Source of the DNA: Bacillus sp. es.034
GTDB taxonomy: Bacteria; Bacillota; Bacilli; Bacillales; Bacillaceae_B
Assembly: GCF_002563655.1 (NCBI RefSeq)
Contig: NZ_PDIY01000001.1
Span: 2,578,001-2,642,000, forward strand
Direction of reading: 5' to 3'
Length of the DNA: 64,000 nucleotides
In this document: positions 1 through 8,630 of the stretch, piece by piece
Position numbering within the stretch: position 1 is the first letter of the stretch
How the letters are laid out: every line of letters begins with the position of its first letter
Program-made: the position numbers and the translations under genes
Notes under the pieces: model-generated
Seen by the model: the letters and a program-made list of their open reading frames with translations, nothing else
What the model was told of the DNA's origin: nothing
Databases searched by the model: none

Positions 1-1
1 T

Positions 2-13
2 CCCAGAGCTTAA
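2..13 (+). CDS. xerD: possible C-terminal end of XerD recombinase (partial)
   Basis: The first complete frame reads Pro-Arg-Ala-stop, and B. subtilis XerD (RipX), which lies directly upstream of drm, ends in the same three residues. Only three codons are visible, so this rests on synteny more than on sequence. A terminator follows 9 bases later, as expected for a gene end. Confidence 0.4.
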   Translation, partial: PRA

Positions 14-21
14 AAGAATGA

Positions 22-77
22 AGAGAGATCCCACTAAAGAAATTACGATTCTTTAAGGGATCTCTCTTGTTTTTTTG
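22..77 (+). terminator. rho-independent terminator
   Basis: A perfect 11-bp stem (22-32 with 57-67) is followed by a T-rich run. It closes the transcript entering from the left, presumably xerD, and isolates the nucleoside operon. Confidence 0.8.
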
Positions 78-130
78 GGGAGGGAAAAGTAGAATATAGA
101 TGTCAGACTTCTGACGTTAAATCCTGTCGA

Positions 131-189
131 TTGCTTCAAAGCAGATAAGGGTATGATACGTTTGAAGGTCGAAAATGTAACCGCTTTTT
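131..189 (+). promoter_or_regulatory. drm operon promoter with candidate cre box
   Basis: A weak sigma-A pair is readable: TTGCTT at 131-136 and TATGAT at 152-157, with a short 15-base spacer. Downstream of the predicted start point, 176-189 reads TGTAACCGCTTTTT, matching 12 of 14 positions of the CcpA operator consensus. A cre box inside the early transcribed region would be a roadblock site. Carbon repression of a drm-pupG operon is plausible because it feeds ribose phosphate into central metabolism. Confidence 0.42.
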
Positions 190-222
190 TAAAAAGGATT
201 AATATATAGGAGGTTTACTATA

Positions 223-1407
223 ATGAGCAACTATACATACAAACGGGTTCACTTGATCGTAATGGATTCGGTCGGTATCGGCGAAGCGCCTGATGCAGAA
301 CTGTTCAACGACAAGGGATCAGATACGCTTGGTCATATTGCTGAACACATGAATGGACTGAATATGCCGAATATCGCTAAGCTCGGCCTTTCCAATATTA
401 AAGAAGTGAAGGGTATTGAGAAGGCAGGGAAACCACTTGCATACTACACAAAAATGCAGGAAGCGTCAGTCGGGAAAGACACGATGACCGGTCACTGGGA
501 AATTATGGGGCTGAATATCGATAAGCCGTTCAAGACGTATCCGGATGGATTTCCAGAAAAATTGATCCAGAGACTGGAAGCGGAAACAGGCAGGACGATC
601 ATTGGAAATAAGCCTGCCAGTGGTACTGAAATCATTGAAGAATTAGGAAAAGAGCATATGGAAACAGGGGCACTCATTGTGTATACATCTGCAGACCCCG
701 TTCTTCAAATTGCAGCTCATGAAGACATCATCCCGATTGAAGAGCAGTACAAAATCTGTGAGATTGCCCGTGAAATCACGAAAGAAGAGGAATACCTCGT
801 TGGACGTGTAATCGCCCGTCCGTTCGTGGGTGAGCCGGGAGCGTTTAAACGCACATCTAATCGCCACGACTATGCGCTGAAGCCGTTTGAGCGTACGGTC
901 ATGAATGAAATGAAAGATTCAGGGCTGGACGTGATCGCCATCGGAAAGATTTCAGATATCTACAATGGTGAAGGTGTGACGGATTCGATCCGCACGAAGC
1001 ATAATATGGACGGAATGGACAGTTTCATCAAAACCTTCGATCAGTCATTCACGGGTCTCAGTTTCCTGAACCTTGTGGACTTTGATGCGTTGTATGGACA
1101 TCGTCGGGATCCCAAAGGCTACGGGGAAGCGTTGGAAGAATTCGATGCGCGACTGCCGGAAGTGTTCGATAAAATGAAGGAAGATGATCTTCTCATCATC
1201 ACGGCCGATCATGGAAATGATCCTACTGCCCCAGGGACAGACCATACCCGTGAGTATGTTCCACTTCTTGTTTATTCAAAGCGATTTAAAGAAGGAAAGG
1301 AACTGCCGATCTCTGAAACATTCGCAGATATCGGGGCAACGGTTGCTGATAACTTTAATGTGAAGATGCCGAAGTTCGGCCAAAGCTTCCTGACACAATT
1401 GAAATAA
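223..1407 (+). CDS. drm: phosphopentomutase
   Basis: This 394-residue cytoplasmic enzyme interconverts ribose-1-phosphate or deoxyribose-1-phosphate with the 5-phosphates, linking nucleoside phosphorolysis to the pentose phosphate pathway. The N-terminus ([17 protein letters not shown]) and the late motif TADHGNDP are the metal-binding signatures of the alkaline-phosphatase-superfamily phosphopentomutases. Length equals the family norm. A strong AGGAGG lies 7 bases before the ATG. It is first in an operon-like run with pupG and pdp, which make its sugar-phosphate substrates. Confidence 0.97.
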   Translation: MSNYTYKRVHLIVMDSVGIGEAPDAELFNDKGSDTLGHIAEHMNGLNMPNIAKLGLSNIKEVKGIEKAGKPLAYYTKMQEASVGKDTMTGHWEIMGLNIDKPFKTYPDGFPEKLIQRLEAETGRTIIGNKPASGTEIIEELGKEHMETGALIVYTSADPVLQIAAHEDIIPIEEQYKICEIAREITKEEEYLVGRVIARPFVGEPGAFKRTSNRHDYALKPFERTVMNEMKDSGLDVIAIGKISDIYNGEGVTDSIRTKHNMDGMDSFIKTFDQSFTGLSFLNLVDFDALYGHRRDPKGYGEALEEFDARLPEVFDKMKEDDLLIITADHGNDPTAPGTDHTREYVPLLVYSKRFKEGKELPISETFADIGATVADNFNVKMPKFGQSFLTQLK

Positions 1408-1491
1408 AAAATAGAAAGAAAATATACGAGCGGGAGAGGGATGAAGCGAAAAGCTCATTTCCTCCTCTTTACGTTGAAAAGGAGTAATAAG

Positions 1492-2307
1492 ATGAATTAC
1501 GAAAACATCCAAAATGCAGCAAATCATTTGAAAAATCAATATACAGGGCAGCCTAAGGTAGGATTGATCCTTGGATCAGGACTTGGTGTACTGGCAGATG
1601 AAATACAAAACTCAGTGAAGATCCCATATAAAGAAATTCCGGATTTCCCAGTTTCAACAGTAGCCGGTCATGCAGGACAGCTGGTATTCGGCCAACTAGC
1701 CGGACAGGAAGTCGTCGCTATGCAAGGGCGTTTCCATTACTATGAAGGGTATGGTTTCGATAAAGTGACATTCCCTGTTCGTGTCATGAAAGAACTGGGC
1801 GTCGAAGTATTGATTGTGACCAATGCAGCCGGTGGCGTGAACGAAAGCTTCCAGGCGGGGGATCTGATGCTGATTTCCGATCATATCAACAATATGGGCG
1901 GCAATCCTCTTATTGGAGCGAATGACTCCCGATTAGGGCCAAGATTCCCTGATATGTCAGAAGCGTATTGTAAAGAACTTCGTCAAAAAGCGAAAGAAAT
2001 CGCTGGGAAACTATCGATTGAAGTGCAGGAAGGGGTCTATGTGGGCAATACCGGCCCTACGTATGAAACGCCTGCTGAAGTTCGCCTTGCCCGTACGTTG
2101 GGTGGGGACGCAGTCGGAATGTCAACGGTACCTGAAGTCATCGTGGCCCGTCATGCAGGAATCAAGGTACTGGGGATTTCATGTATTTCAAACATGGCTG
2201 CAGGGATTCTGGATCAGCCTCTTTCCCATGATGAAGTCATGGAAACGACGGAAATGGTCCGTGCCAATTTCCTTTCATATGTAAAAGAGATCGTGAAATC
2301 ATTATAA
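1492..2307 (+). CDS. pupG: purine-nucleoside phosphorylase
   Basis: Phosphorolysis of guanosine/inosine-type purine nucleosides to base plus ribose-1-phosphate; the trimeric PNP type, 271 residues. Visible signatures are GLILGSGLGVLAD near the N-terminus, the phosphate-site segment AGHAGQLVFG, and a central VTNAAGGVN. A longer in-frame start exists at 1441, but AAGGAG at 1479-1484 and the family N-terminus favour the ATG at 1492. It sits between drm and pdp, and its ribose-1-phosphate product is the Drm substrate. Confidence 0.95.
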   Translation: MNYENIQNAANHLKNQYTGQPKVGLILGSGLGVLADEIQNSVKIPYKEIPDFPVSTVAGHAGQLVFGQLAGQEVVAMQGRFHYYEGYGFDKVTFPVRVMKELGVEVLIVTNAAGGVNESFQAGDLMLISDHINNMGGNPLIGANDSRLGPRFPDMSEAYCKELRQKAKEIAGKLSIEVQEGVYVGNTGPTYETPAEVRLARTLGGDAVGMSTVPEVIVARHAGIKVLGISCISNMAAGILDQPLSHDEVMETTEMVRANFLSYVKEIVKSL

Positions 2308-2341
2308 ACGCTGATTAATACTAGAAGAGTGGGTGAAGGCA

Positions 2342-3646
2342 ATGAGAATGGTTGACTTAATAGAGAAAAAACGAGAAGGAAAAGAATTATCTACGGAAGA
2401 AATCAAATTCATCGTAGAGGGGTATACAGACGGAAGCATCCCGGATTATCAGGTAAGCGCCCTGACGATGGCGATTTTCTTTAAAGATATGAGTGATAGA
2501 GAAAGAGCGGATCTAACGATGGCCATGGTGGAATCAGGCGATCAGATCGATTTGTCCGCCATTGAAGGAATCAAAGTGGATAAGCACTCCACCGGAGGAG
2601 TCGGTGATACAACGACACTTGTTCTAGGGCCGCTTGTGGCATCAGTAGGTGTCCCTGTAGCGAAGATGAGTGGAAGGGGTCTTGGTCATACCGGGGGAAC
2701 CATCGATAAGCTTGAATCCGTAGAAGGCTTCCATGTGGAAATCGAAAACGACGAGTTCATCCGTCTGGTGAATAAGAATAAACTTGCTGTCATCGGTCAA
2801 AGCGGTAACTTGACACCTGCAGATAAAAAGTTGTATTCACTGCGTGATGTGACGGCAACGGTCAACAGCATCCCTCTGATTGCAAGCTCGATTATGAGTA
2901 AAAAGATCGCAGCGGGAGCCGATGCCATCGTACTTGATGTGAAAACCGGAGCCGGTGCCTTCATGAAGACGCTGGACGATTCTAAGGACCTTGCGAAAGC
3001 CATGGTGAACATCGGGAATAACGTCGGACGAAAAACGATGGCGGTCATTTCAGACATGAGTCAGCCCCTTGGTTATGCCATTGGGAACGCCCTTGAAGTG
3101 AAGGAAGCGATCGATACGTTGAAAGGTGAAGGTCCTGAAGATTTAACGGAACTTTGCCTGACTCTTGGAAGCCACATGGTATTCTTAGCAGAGAAAGCAT
3201 CAACGTTAGAAGAAGCAAGAGCGTTATTACAAGGAGCGATTGAGGACGGATCGGCTCTTGAGAATTTCAAGGTATTCCTTGAATCACAAGGTGGAGATCC
3301 CTCCGTTGTGGATGAACCATCCAAGCTGCCTCAAGCTAAGTATAAGATCGAGCTTGAAGCGAAACAGGACGGGTATGTGTCTGAAATCGTGGCCGACGCA
3401 GTCGGAACGGCTGCCATGTGGCTTGGAGCAGGCCGTGCAACGAAAGATTCTGTGATCGACTTAGCTGTCGGTCTAGAGCTTCGCAAGAAAATTGGTGATG
3501 AGGTGAAAGCGGGAGATTCCCTTGCCACCATTTACAGCAATGAAGAAAATATCGACAATGTGAAAGAGAAGCTTTATGAGAGCATTAAAGTGACTTCTGA
3601 GCATGTTGATGCACCAACGTTGATTCATACTGAAATCACGGGTTGA
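2342..3646 (+). CDS. pdp: pyrimidine-nucleoside phosphorylase
   Basis: Cytoplasmic phosphorolysis of uridine, thymidine and deoxyuridine; 434 residues, the size of the thymidine/pyrimidine phosphorylase family. The glycine-rich phosphate loop [12 protein letters not shown] (from about residue 80) and [18 protein letters not shown] are intact, as is the [10 protein letters not shown] segment. An in-frame GTG exists nine bases earlier, but the homologous N-terminus [10 protein letters not shown] begins at the ATG used here. It is the last gene of the nucleoside operon and is closed by a terminator. Confidence 0.96.
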   Translation: MRMVDLIEKKREGKELSTEEIKFIVEGYTDGSIPDYQVSALTMAIFFKDMSDRERADLTMAMVESGDQIDLSAIEGIKVDKHSTGGVGDTTTLVLGPLVASVGVPVAKMSGRGLGHTGGTIDKLESVEGFHVEIENDEFIRLVNKNKLAVIGQSGNLTPADKKLYSLRDVTATVNSIPLIASSIMSKKIAAGADAIVLDVKTGAGAFMKTLDDSKDLAKAMVNIGNNVGRKTMAVISDMSQPLGYAIGNALEVKEAIDTLKGEGPEDLTELCLTLGSHMVFLAEKASTLEEARALLQGAIEDGSALENFKVFLESQGGDPSVVDEPSKLPQAKYKIELEAKQDGYVSEIVADAVGTAAMWLGAGRATKDSVIDLAVGLELRKKIGDEVKAGDSLATIYSNEENIDNVKEKLYESIKVTSEHVDAPTLIHTEITG

Positions 3647-3662
3647 TCTTTAGTTTTTAACG

Positions 3663-3709
3663 AAGCCTTTGCCGAAGGGATTATCACTCTTCGGCAGGGG
3701 CTTTTTTTG
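3663..3709 (+). terminator. terminator of the drm-pupG-pdp operon
   Basis: A hairpin with core GCCGAAG/CTTCGGC (3671-3677 with 3689-3695), extended by the outer AAGCC/GGCTT pairing, is followed by seven T. Confidence 0.85.
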
Positions 3710-3819
3710 TTGAGTTTTAAATAACCGCTTCCCATTTCTTCAACAAACCACCCTTCTACACTCTCCTCCCCCTCTGCCATCACAAGCTTTCAATCCCCCC
3801 TACTTTTTTACCAATGTTT

Positions 3820-3847
3820 GTATAAAAATGATGAGGATGGAAAAAAT
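3820..3847 (+). promoter_or_regulatory. candidate sigma-F-type promoter of dacF
   Basis: GTATA at 3820-3824 is followed after 14 bases by GGAAAAAAT at 3839-3847, which fits the forespore consensus GYATA / GGNNANANT. dacF is transcribed by sigma-F (and sigma-G) in B. subtilis, so the motif is in the expected place. The spacer is one or two bases shorter than usual. Confidence 0.5.
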
Positions 3848-3897
3848 GGATTTATGAGTATTGAATATTAACGAGATTTTGATTGGAGGACAGTTGG

Positions 3898-5064
3898 ATG
3901 AAACGTTTTGCGTATATAGTGGTGACATTTGTTTTGACAGCTTTTCTATTTCCCTCTATGGGATTTGCCCAGGAGAAGAAATCGGAGCTCGCCGACGTGG
4001 CGAAATCAGCCATATTGATCGAGCGTGATACTGGATCGGTGCTTTATGAGAAGAACAGCCATGAAAAGCTGGCACCTGCGTCCATGACCAAGATCATGAC
4101 CATGACTCTGATCATGGAAGCCCTCGAAAAAGGTCAAATCAAGTGGGATGATAAAGTGCGTGCAAGTGAATATGCTGCCTCGATGGGCGGATCACAGATT
4201 TTCCTGGAGCCGGGTGAAAGCATGTCGGTAGAAGAAATGCTGAAGGGGATTGCCATTGGCTCGGCCAATGACGCCTCAGTCGCGATGGCAGAGCATATTG
4301 CAGGAAGTGAAGAAGCATTTGTTGAAAAAATGAACAAAAAGGTGAAAGAGCTCGGGTTAAAGGAAACTCACTTCAAAAACCCGACAGGATTACCGTCCAA
4401 AGATCATTACAGTTCGGCCCATGATATGTCGATGATGGCGAAGGAACTTCTAAAATATGATGGAATAACAAAATTCACAGGCAGCTATGAATCTTACCTG
4501 CGTGAAGGGTCGGATAAAAAATTCTGGCTTGTGAATACGAATAAATTGGTCCGTTTTTATGACGGTGTGGATGGTTTGAAAACAGGCTTCACGAATGAGG
4601 CGAAATATTGCCTGACGGCGACGGCAAAGAAAGACAACATGAGAGTGATTGCGGTCGTGTTCGGTGCCCCTACACCAAAGGAACGGAACAATGAGGTCAG
4701 TAAAATGCTCGATTATGCCTTCAATCAGTATTCGACCAAACCTCTCTTCAAAAAAGGGGATTCTCTGGCTAAGGTGAAAGTTTCAAAAGGGAAGGAGAAT
4801 AAGGTGGATGCCGTAACGGAAGAGCCGATTTCACTCCTTACCCAAAAAGGTGAAAAATTAGATGGAATCCAGCAGAAGATCACCTTATCGAAAGACTTGA
4901 AAGCTCCGATTAAAAAAGGAGACAAAGTCGGGACGCTCGTGGTGATGAATAAAGGGAAAAAAGTAGTGGAAAGCACCCTCGTTGCCAAGAAAAATGTAAA
5001 CGATGCAAGCTGGTGGGAATTATATAAAAAATCCTTTGGGCTTTTTACGAAGGTAGGAAAGTAA
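3898..5064 (+). CDS. dacF: forespore D-alanyl-D-alanine carboxypeptidase DacF
   Basis: A penicillin-binding DD-carboxypeptidase that trims peptidoglycan stem pentapeptides during spore cortex synthesis. It has 388 residues: a signal peptide (residues 1 to about 24, ending GFAQ), then the three active-site motifs S62-M-T-K65, S122-A-N124 and K228-T-G230, then a PBP5-type C-terminal beta domain and a final amphipathic segment (WWELYKKSFGLFTK) for membrane attachment. The ATG at 3898 follows GGAGGA; an upstream in-frame TTG is rejected because it overlaps the ribosome site. Its position just before spoIIAA is conserved in Bacillus. Confidence 0.93.
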   Translation: MKRFAYIVVTFVLTAFLFPSMGFAQEKKSELADVAKSAILIERDTGSVLYEKNSHEKLAPASMTKIMTMTLIMEALEKGQIKWDDKVRASEYAASMGGSQIFLEPGESMSVEEMLKGIAIGSANDASVAMAEHIAGSEEAFVEKMNKKVKELGLKETHFKNPTGLPSKDHYSSAHDMSMMAKELLKYDGITKFTGSYESYLREGSDKKFWLVNTNKLVRFYDGVDGLKTGFTNEAKYCLTATAKKDNMRVIAVVFGAPTPKERNNEVSKMLDYAFNQYSTKPLFKKGDSLAKVKVSKGKENKVDAVTEEPISLLTQKGEKLDGIQQKITLSKDLKAPIKKGDKVGTLVVMNKGKKVVESTLVAKKNVNDASWWELYKKSFGLFTKVGK

Positions 5065-5091
5065 TGAGCTTCAGAAAATAACCTCTAATTA

Positions 5092-5148
5092 TGACGAATT
5101 CCTTCTAGTTTTGTCATGGAGAAGGAATTTACTAAAAGAATAGCGAAA
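5092..5148 (+). promoter_or_regulatory. candidate sigma-H promoter and Spo0A boxes of spoIIA
   Basis: AGGAATT at 5123-5129, then 14 bases, then CGAAA at 5144-5148 approximates the sigma-H consensus (RWAGGAXXT-N14-HGAAT, last base off). TGACGAA at 5092-5098 fits the Spo0A box core TGNCGAA and TTTGTCA at 5109-5115 is a near match. A perfect 10-bp inverted repeat (5097-5106 with 5120-5129) overlaps the -35. In B. subtilis spoIIA is driven by sigma-H and activated by Spo0A~P. Confidence 0.5.
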
Positions 5149-5185
5149 TGACTCACTATACGACAGAGAAGGAGGCTTTCTGATA

Positions 5186-5536
5186 GTGAGTCTTGCTATT
5201 AACTTAGAAGTCAAAAAAGATGTACTGTGTGTCCGTTTAAGTGGTGAGTTGGATCATCACACTGCCGATGAACTCAGGGAAAAAGCTTCAAGCCTGATTG
5301 AAAGTGAGAATGTAAAGCATATCATTTTGAATTTAGAGGAATTAAGCTTTATGGATAGTTCCGGGTTGGGTGTCATTTTGGGTCGATACAAGCAGATCAA
5401 GCAAAAGCATGGAGAAATGGTGGTATGTGCGATTTCCCCTTCTGTAAACCGATTATTTGAAATGTCAGGGTTGTTTAAGATCATTCGTCTTGAGCCATCT
5501 GAAGAAAATGCATTACAAAGATTGGGGGTCGCATAA
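5186..5536 (+). CDS. spoIIAA: anti-anti-sigma factor SpoIIAA
   Basis: A STAS-domain protein of 116 residues. Unphosphorylated, it pulls SpoIIAB off sigma-F and so switches on forespore transcription after polar septation. The regulatory serine is Ser58 in the motif MDSSGLG; SpoIIAB phosphorylates it and SpoIIE dephosphorylates it. The GTG start is set by GAAGGAGG about 12 bases upstream. It is the first gene of the three-gene spoIIA operon and is separated from spoIIAB by one base. Confidence 0.97.
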   Translation: MSLAINLEVKKDVLCVRLSGELDHHTADELREKASSLIESENVKHIILNLEELSFMDSSGLGVILGRYKQIKQKHGEMVVCAISPSVNRLFEMSGLFKIIRLEPSEENALQRLGVA

Positions 5537-5537
5537 T

Positions 5538-5981
5538 ATGAGAAATGAAATGAACATTCAATTCAGTTCTTTAAGCCAAAATGAATCCTTTGCCCGCGTG
5601 ACTGTTGCGTCATTTATTGCCCAGCTCGATCCGACAATGGATGAGTTGACTGAAATCAAGACCGTCGTCTCAGAAGCTGTGACCAATGCCATCATTCACG
5701 GGTATGATAACAGACCGAATGGGACGGTTTATATTTCCGTGATCATGGAAGAGGATGGGTTCATTGATATGACCATCCGTGATGAAGGAATCGGGATAGG
5801 GGATGTGGAAGAAGCCCGTCAACCACTCTTCACCTCCAAGCCGGAGCTTGAGCGTTCCGGTATGGGATTTACGATCATGGAGAATTTCATGGATGAAATA
5901 GAAGTGTCATCACACCCAGGTACAGGCACCACGGTAAGGCTGAAGAAGCACTTGACCAATAGTAAAGCGCTATGCAATTAA
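5538..5981 (+). CDS. spoIIAB: anti-sigma-F factor and serine kinase SpoIIAB
   Basis: A GHKL-fold kinase of 147 residues that holds sigma-F inactive in an ATP-bound complex and phosphorylates SpoIIAA. The N box ([10 protein letters not shown]), G1 box (DEGIGI) and G2-like segment (RSGMGFTIM) are present. The start at 5538 is the homologous [11 protein letters not shown]; a longer in-frame extension overlaps spoIIAA and is not used. Close packing implies translational coupling, which keeps SpoIIAA and SpoIIAB stoichiometric. Confidence 0.97.
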   Translation: MRNEMNIQFSSLSQNESFARVTVASFIAQLDPTMDELTEIKTVVSEAVTNAIIHGYDNRPNGTVYISVIMEEDGFIDMTIRDEGIGIGDVEEARQPLFTSKPELERSGMGFTIMENFMDEIEVSSHPGTGTTVRLKKHLTNSKALCN

Positions 5982-5993
5982 GGAGTCGTGCCC

Positions 5994-6758
5994 ATGGATG
6001 TCGAAGTGAAAAATGAAAAGGAACAGACCTTTTTGAAAGATCACGAGGTGAAAGACCTGATCAAGAAAAGTCAGGAAGGTGACCAGAGCGCCCGGGATTT
6101 GATCGTCCAGAAGAATATGCGCCTTGTATGGTCCGTCGTCCAACGCTTTCTCAATCGGGGTTATGAGCCTGATGATCTCTTTCAAATAGGCAGTATCGGG
6201 TTGCTGAAATCAGTGGATAAGTTTGATTTAAGCTACGATGTCAAGTTTTCGACGTATGCGGTTCCGATGATTATCGGAGAGATCCAGCGTTTCATTCGTG
6301 ATGATGGGACAGTGAAGGTGAGTCGTTCCCTGAAGGAAATGGGGAATAAAATCAGGAAAGCGAAGGATGAACTTTCCAAAAAGTTCGGGAGGGTCCCGAC
6401 TGTCAGTGAGCTTGCCGACCATCTAGAGTATTCCGTTGAAGAGGTGATCATGGCCCAGGAAGCGAGTCGTGCCCCTTCTTCGATCCATGAAACGGTTTAT
6501 GAAAATGATGGTGATCCCATCACGCTTTTGGATCAGATTGCCGATAATACGGATAATAAGTGGTTTGATAAGATTGCCCTGAAGGAAGCCATCCGGGAAT
6601 TGGAGGATCGGGAGCGGCTGATCGTGTATTTAAGGTATTACAAAGATCAGACCCAATCGGAAGTAGCGGATCGGCTGGGGATTTCCCAGGTTCAGGTGTC
6701 AAGACTTGAGAAGAAAATCTTACAAACGATGAAAGAACATATGCATTCAGAACCTTAG
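5994..6758 (+). CDS. sigF: sporulation sigma factor F
   Basis: The first forespore-specific sigma factor, 254 residues. Region 2 contains YEPDDLFQIGSIGLLKSVDKFD with the -10 contacting helix after it; region 3 and region 4 (SEVADRLGISQVQVSRLEKKIL) are complete. The ATG at 5994 has AAGGAG eight bases upstream; the in-frame GTG at 5988 is too close to that site. It is the last gene of spoIIA and a strong terminator follows. Confidence 0.97.
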   Translation: MDVEVKNEKEQTFLKDHEVKDLIKKSQEGDQSARDLIVQKNMRLVWSVVQRFLNRGYEPDDLFQIGSIGLLKSVDKFDLSYDVKFSTYAVPMIIGEIQRFIRDDGTVKVSRSLKEMGNKIRKAKDELSKKFGRVPTVSELADHLEYSVEEVIMAQEASRAPSSIHETVYENDGDPITLLDQIADNTDNKWFDKIALKEAIRELEDRERLIVYLRYYKDQTQSEVADRLGISQVQVSRLEKKILQTMKEHMHSEP

Positions 6759-6762
6759 ACAA

Positions 6763-6808
6763 AATAACCTTGTGGATCCAGTAAATGGAATCCACAAGGT
6801 TATTTTTT
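6763..6808 (+). terminator. terminator of the spoIIA operon
   Basis: A perfect 15-bp inverted repeat (6763-6777 with 6790-6804) is followed by a T run. Confidence 0.9.
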
Positions 6809-6907
6809 GCTTGGGATTTTTTCCGTCAATCTCCCGCTACAGTCCTTCCCATCAATTCCAGCCCGACGTTTCGTTCACCCATTTGTCCCATCGTCCCCGA
6901 GGACATT

Positions 6908-6936
6908 ACATAAATAAATCACGTTAATCCATACTA
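6908..6936 (+). promoter_or_regulatory. candidate sigma-G promoter of spoVA
   Basis: ACATA at 6908-6912, a 17-base spacer, then CATACTA at 6930-6936, an exact fit to the sigma-G -10 CATNNTA. It lies about 40 bases before spoVAA, whose operon is a classic late forespore unit. Confidence 0.55.
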
Positions 6937-6977
6937 TTGGTACGAAGGGAAAATCATGTTTTCAGGAAGTGAACTGC

Positions 6978-7598
6978 ATGGAAGGTATTTTGTATATACG
7001 CTTACGCCATCGAGTGCAGGTAAGGGAAGAGAGCATGGTCAAGCTTTCTCAGCTGGCGCAAATCATAGCATCTGAAACGATTGTGGAAGATATAAAGGAA
7101 ATCCCGATTCATCAAGTGACCCCTTCAGATAAGAACATTGTCGTAGTGGATGTCATGAAGGTCATCAGTGAGGTATGCAAAGTATACCCAGACCTGGATA
7201 TTCAAACGATCGGGCCTACTCAAAGCATTATAGAAGTGATCTATGAGAAAAAGAAAGTCTCTCTCCCTTTATTCATTGGCGTTTGGTTACTATTATTCAT
7301 CGGTGCGGCCCTGGCGATAATGAATTTCCATGAAGATGTAAGTATGAGAGAAGTTCATCAAAGGCTGTATCATTTTGTGACGGGAGGGGTGGATCCCCAC
7401 CCTTTATTATTCCAGGTTCCTTACTCGTTTGGTTTAGGTCTTGGAATGATTTTATTTTTCAATCATGTGTTTCGAAAAAGACTCAATGAAGAGCCGAGCC
7501 CTCTTGAAGTTGAAATGTTTAACTACCAGCAGGATTTAGATCAATACGTGATCATGCACGAAAATAAAGAAAGTCAGAAGAAACTGGATGACCATTAA
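6978..7598 (+). CDS. spoVAA: spore germination / DPA transport protein SpoVAA
   Basis: An inner-membrane-associated component of the SpoVA system that loads dipicolinic acid into the spore and releases it at germination; 206 residues. The N-terminal soluble part (to about residue 95) precedes two hydrophobic segments (LPLFIGVWLLLFIGAALAI and the later VPYSFGLGLGMILFF), then the conserved tail RLNEEPSPLEVEMFNYQ. The ATG at 6978 matches the homologous N-terminus MEGILYIRLRHRV; the in-frame GTG nine bases earlier is less likely. It overlaps spoVAB by 11 bases. Confidence 0.93.
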   Translation: MEGILYIRLRHRVQVREESMVKLSQLAQIIASETIVEDIKEIPIHQVTPSDKNIVVVDVMKVISEVCKVYPDLDIQTIGPTQSIIEVIYEKKKVSLPLFIGVWLLLFIGAALAIMNFHEDVSMREVHQRLYHFVTGGVDPHPLLFQVPYSFGLGLGMILFFNHVFRKRLNEEPSPLEVEMFNYQQDLDQYVIMHENKESQKKLDDH

Positions 7599-8010
7599 TG
7601 TATTGATCACCGTATTTATCGGTTTTGCCGGGGGGCTCGCTGTAGGCTCGGGATTCGTTGCATTTTTAACCGTATTGGGTATCATTCCCCGGTTAACTCA
7701 ATTGACCAAAACAATGAAAATGATTCATTACTACGAGATGGCCGTCATTACTGGAGCACTTGCGGGAGGATTCATCAGCCTGAATGATTACACTCTCCAT
7801 TTTTCACCATTGGTCCTTATCCCAATCGGCCTCATGAGTGGGGTGTTCATCGGACTGTTGGCTGCCGCCTTGACGGAAGTATTGAATGTGTTTCCCATCC
7901 TGGCCAAACGAATCGGGATTGATGGACAGATTGTGATACTGATCATGGCGATCGTGTTCGGAAAGATTTTTGGTTCTCTATTTCATTGGCTCTACTTGGT
8001 TCATCAATAA
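7588..8010 (+). CDS. spoVAB: spore DPA transport protein SpoVAB
   Basis: An integral membrane protein of 140 residues with about four hydrophobic segments and the family motif [20 protein letters not shown]. It begins inside the end of spoVAA. In B. subtilis the next three genes are spoVAC, spoVAD and spoVAEB; here spoVAEA follows directly after 23 bases, so the core channel and DPA-binding genes are missing from this operon. Confidence 0.92.
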   Translation: MTINVLITVFIGFAGGLAVGSGFVAFLTVLGIIPRLTQLTKTMKMIHYYEMAVITGALAGGFISLNDYTLHFSPLVLIPIGLMSGVFIGLLAAALTEVLNVFPILAKRIGIDGQIVILIMAIVFGKIFGSLFHWLYLVHQ

Positions 8011-8033
8011 TTTGCAAGAGGCAGGGGTTTCGT

Positions 8034-8630
8034 ATGGACAATAAAAGGAAAGTGATCCTGATAACAGATGGGGATGAATACGCCAAGCGCGCCATCGAAT
8101 GTGTGGCGAAAGGGTATGGGGGAAGATGTATCTCAAGCTCTAAAGGCAATCCCTCTGTGTTATCGGGACCTGAAATTGTAAAGCTGATTCAAAGAGCCAA
8201 AAACGACCCTGTCTTTGTGATGTTTGATGATAGTGGATTCATTGGGGAAGGCGCAGGTGAAAGGGCGCTTAAGTATGTTGCGAATCATCCGGAAATAGAC
8301 GTGCTCGGAATTATTGCGGTAGCAAGTAAAACCAGGCAGGCGGAATGGACCAGGGTGGATGTCTGCATTGATAAATTCGGGGAGTTGACTCCATACGGTG
8401 TCGATAAATTCGGTGTACCTGAAATGGATGTGGGCAGATTGACGGGGGATACTGTTTACTGCCTTGATGAACTGGATGTGCCGGTGATTGTCGGAATTGG
8501 TGACATAGGGAAAATGGCCAAGCGGGATCATTACTCCCAAGGCGCCCCCATTACGAAAAAAGCAGTGGAGATCATCTTAGAAAGGAGCGGGTATCATGCC
8601 TCAAAAGACGAAGGAAACACCGATACCTAA
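8034..8630 (+). CDS. spoVAEA: spore protein SpoVAEA
   Basis: A soluble 198-residue protein, close to the length of B. subtilis SpoVAEA (about 203). The family signatures [30 protein letters not shown] and [11 protein letters not shown] are present, and it has no membrane segment. The ATG at 8034 follows AGGCAGGGG; an upstream in-frame extension into spoVAB has no support. Its exact role in germination is not settled in the family. Its 3' end overlaps the start of spoVAF by 35 bases. Confidence 0.93.
   Translation: MDNKRKVILITDGDEYAKRAIECVAKGYGGRCISSSKGNPSVLSGPEIVKLIQRAKNDPVFVMFDDSGFIGEGAGERALKYVANHPEIDVLGIIAVASKTRQAEWTRVDVCIDKFGELTPYGVDKFGVPEMDVGRLTGDTVYCLDELDVPVIVGIGDIGKMAKRDHYSQGAPITKKAVEIILERSGYHASKDEGNTDT

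Noticed and set aside
8596-8630. spoVAEA-spoVAF overlap of 35 bases as an error
   Set aside because: Both proteins match family length and ends, and AAAGGAG supports the spoVAF start.
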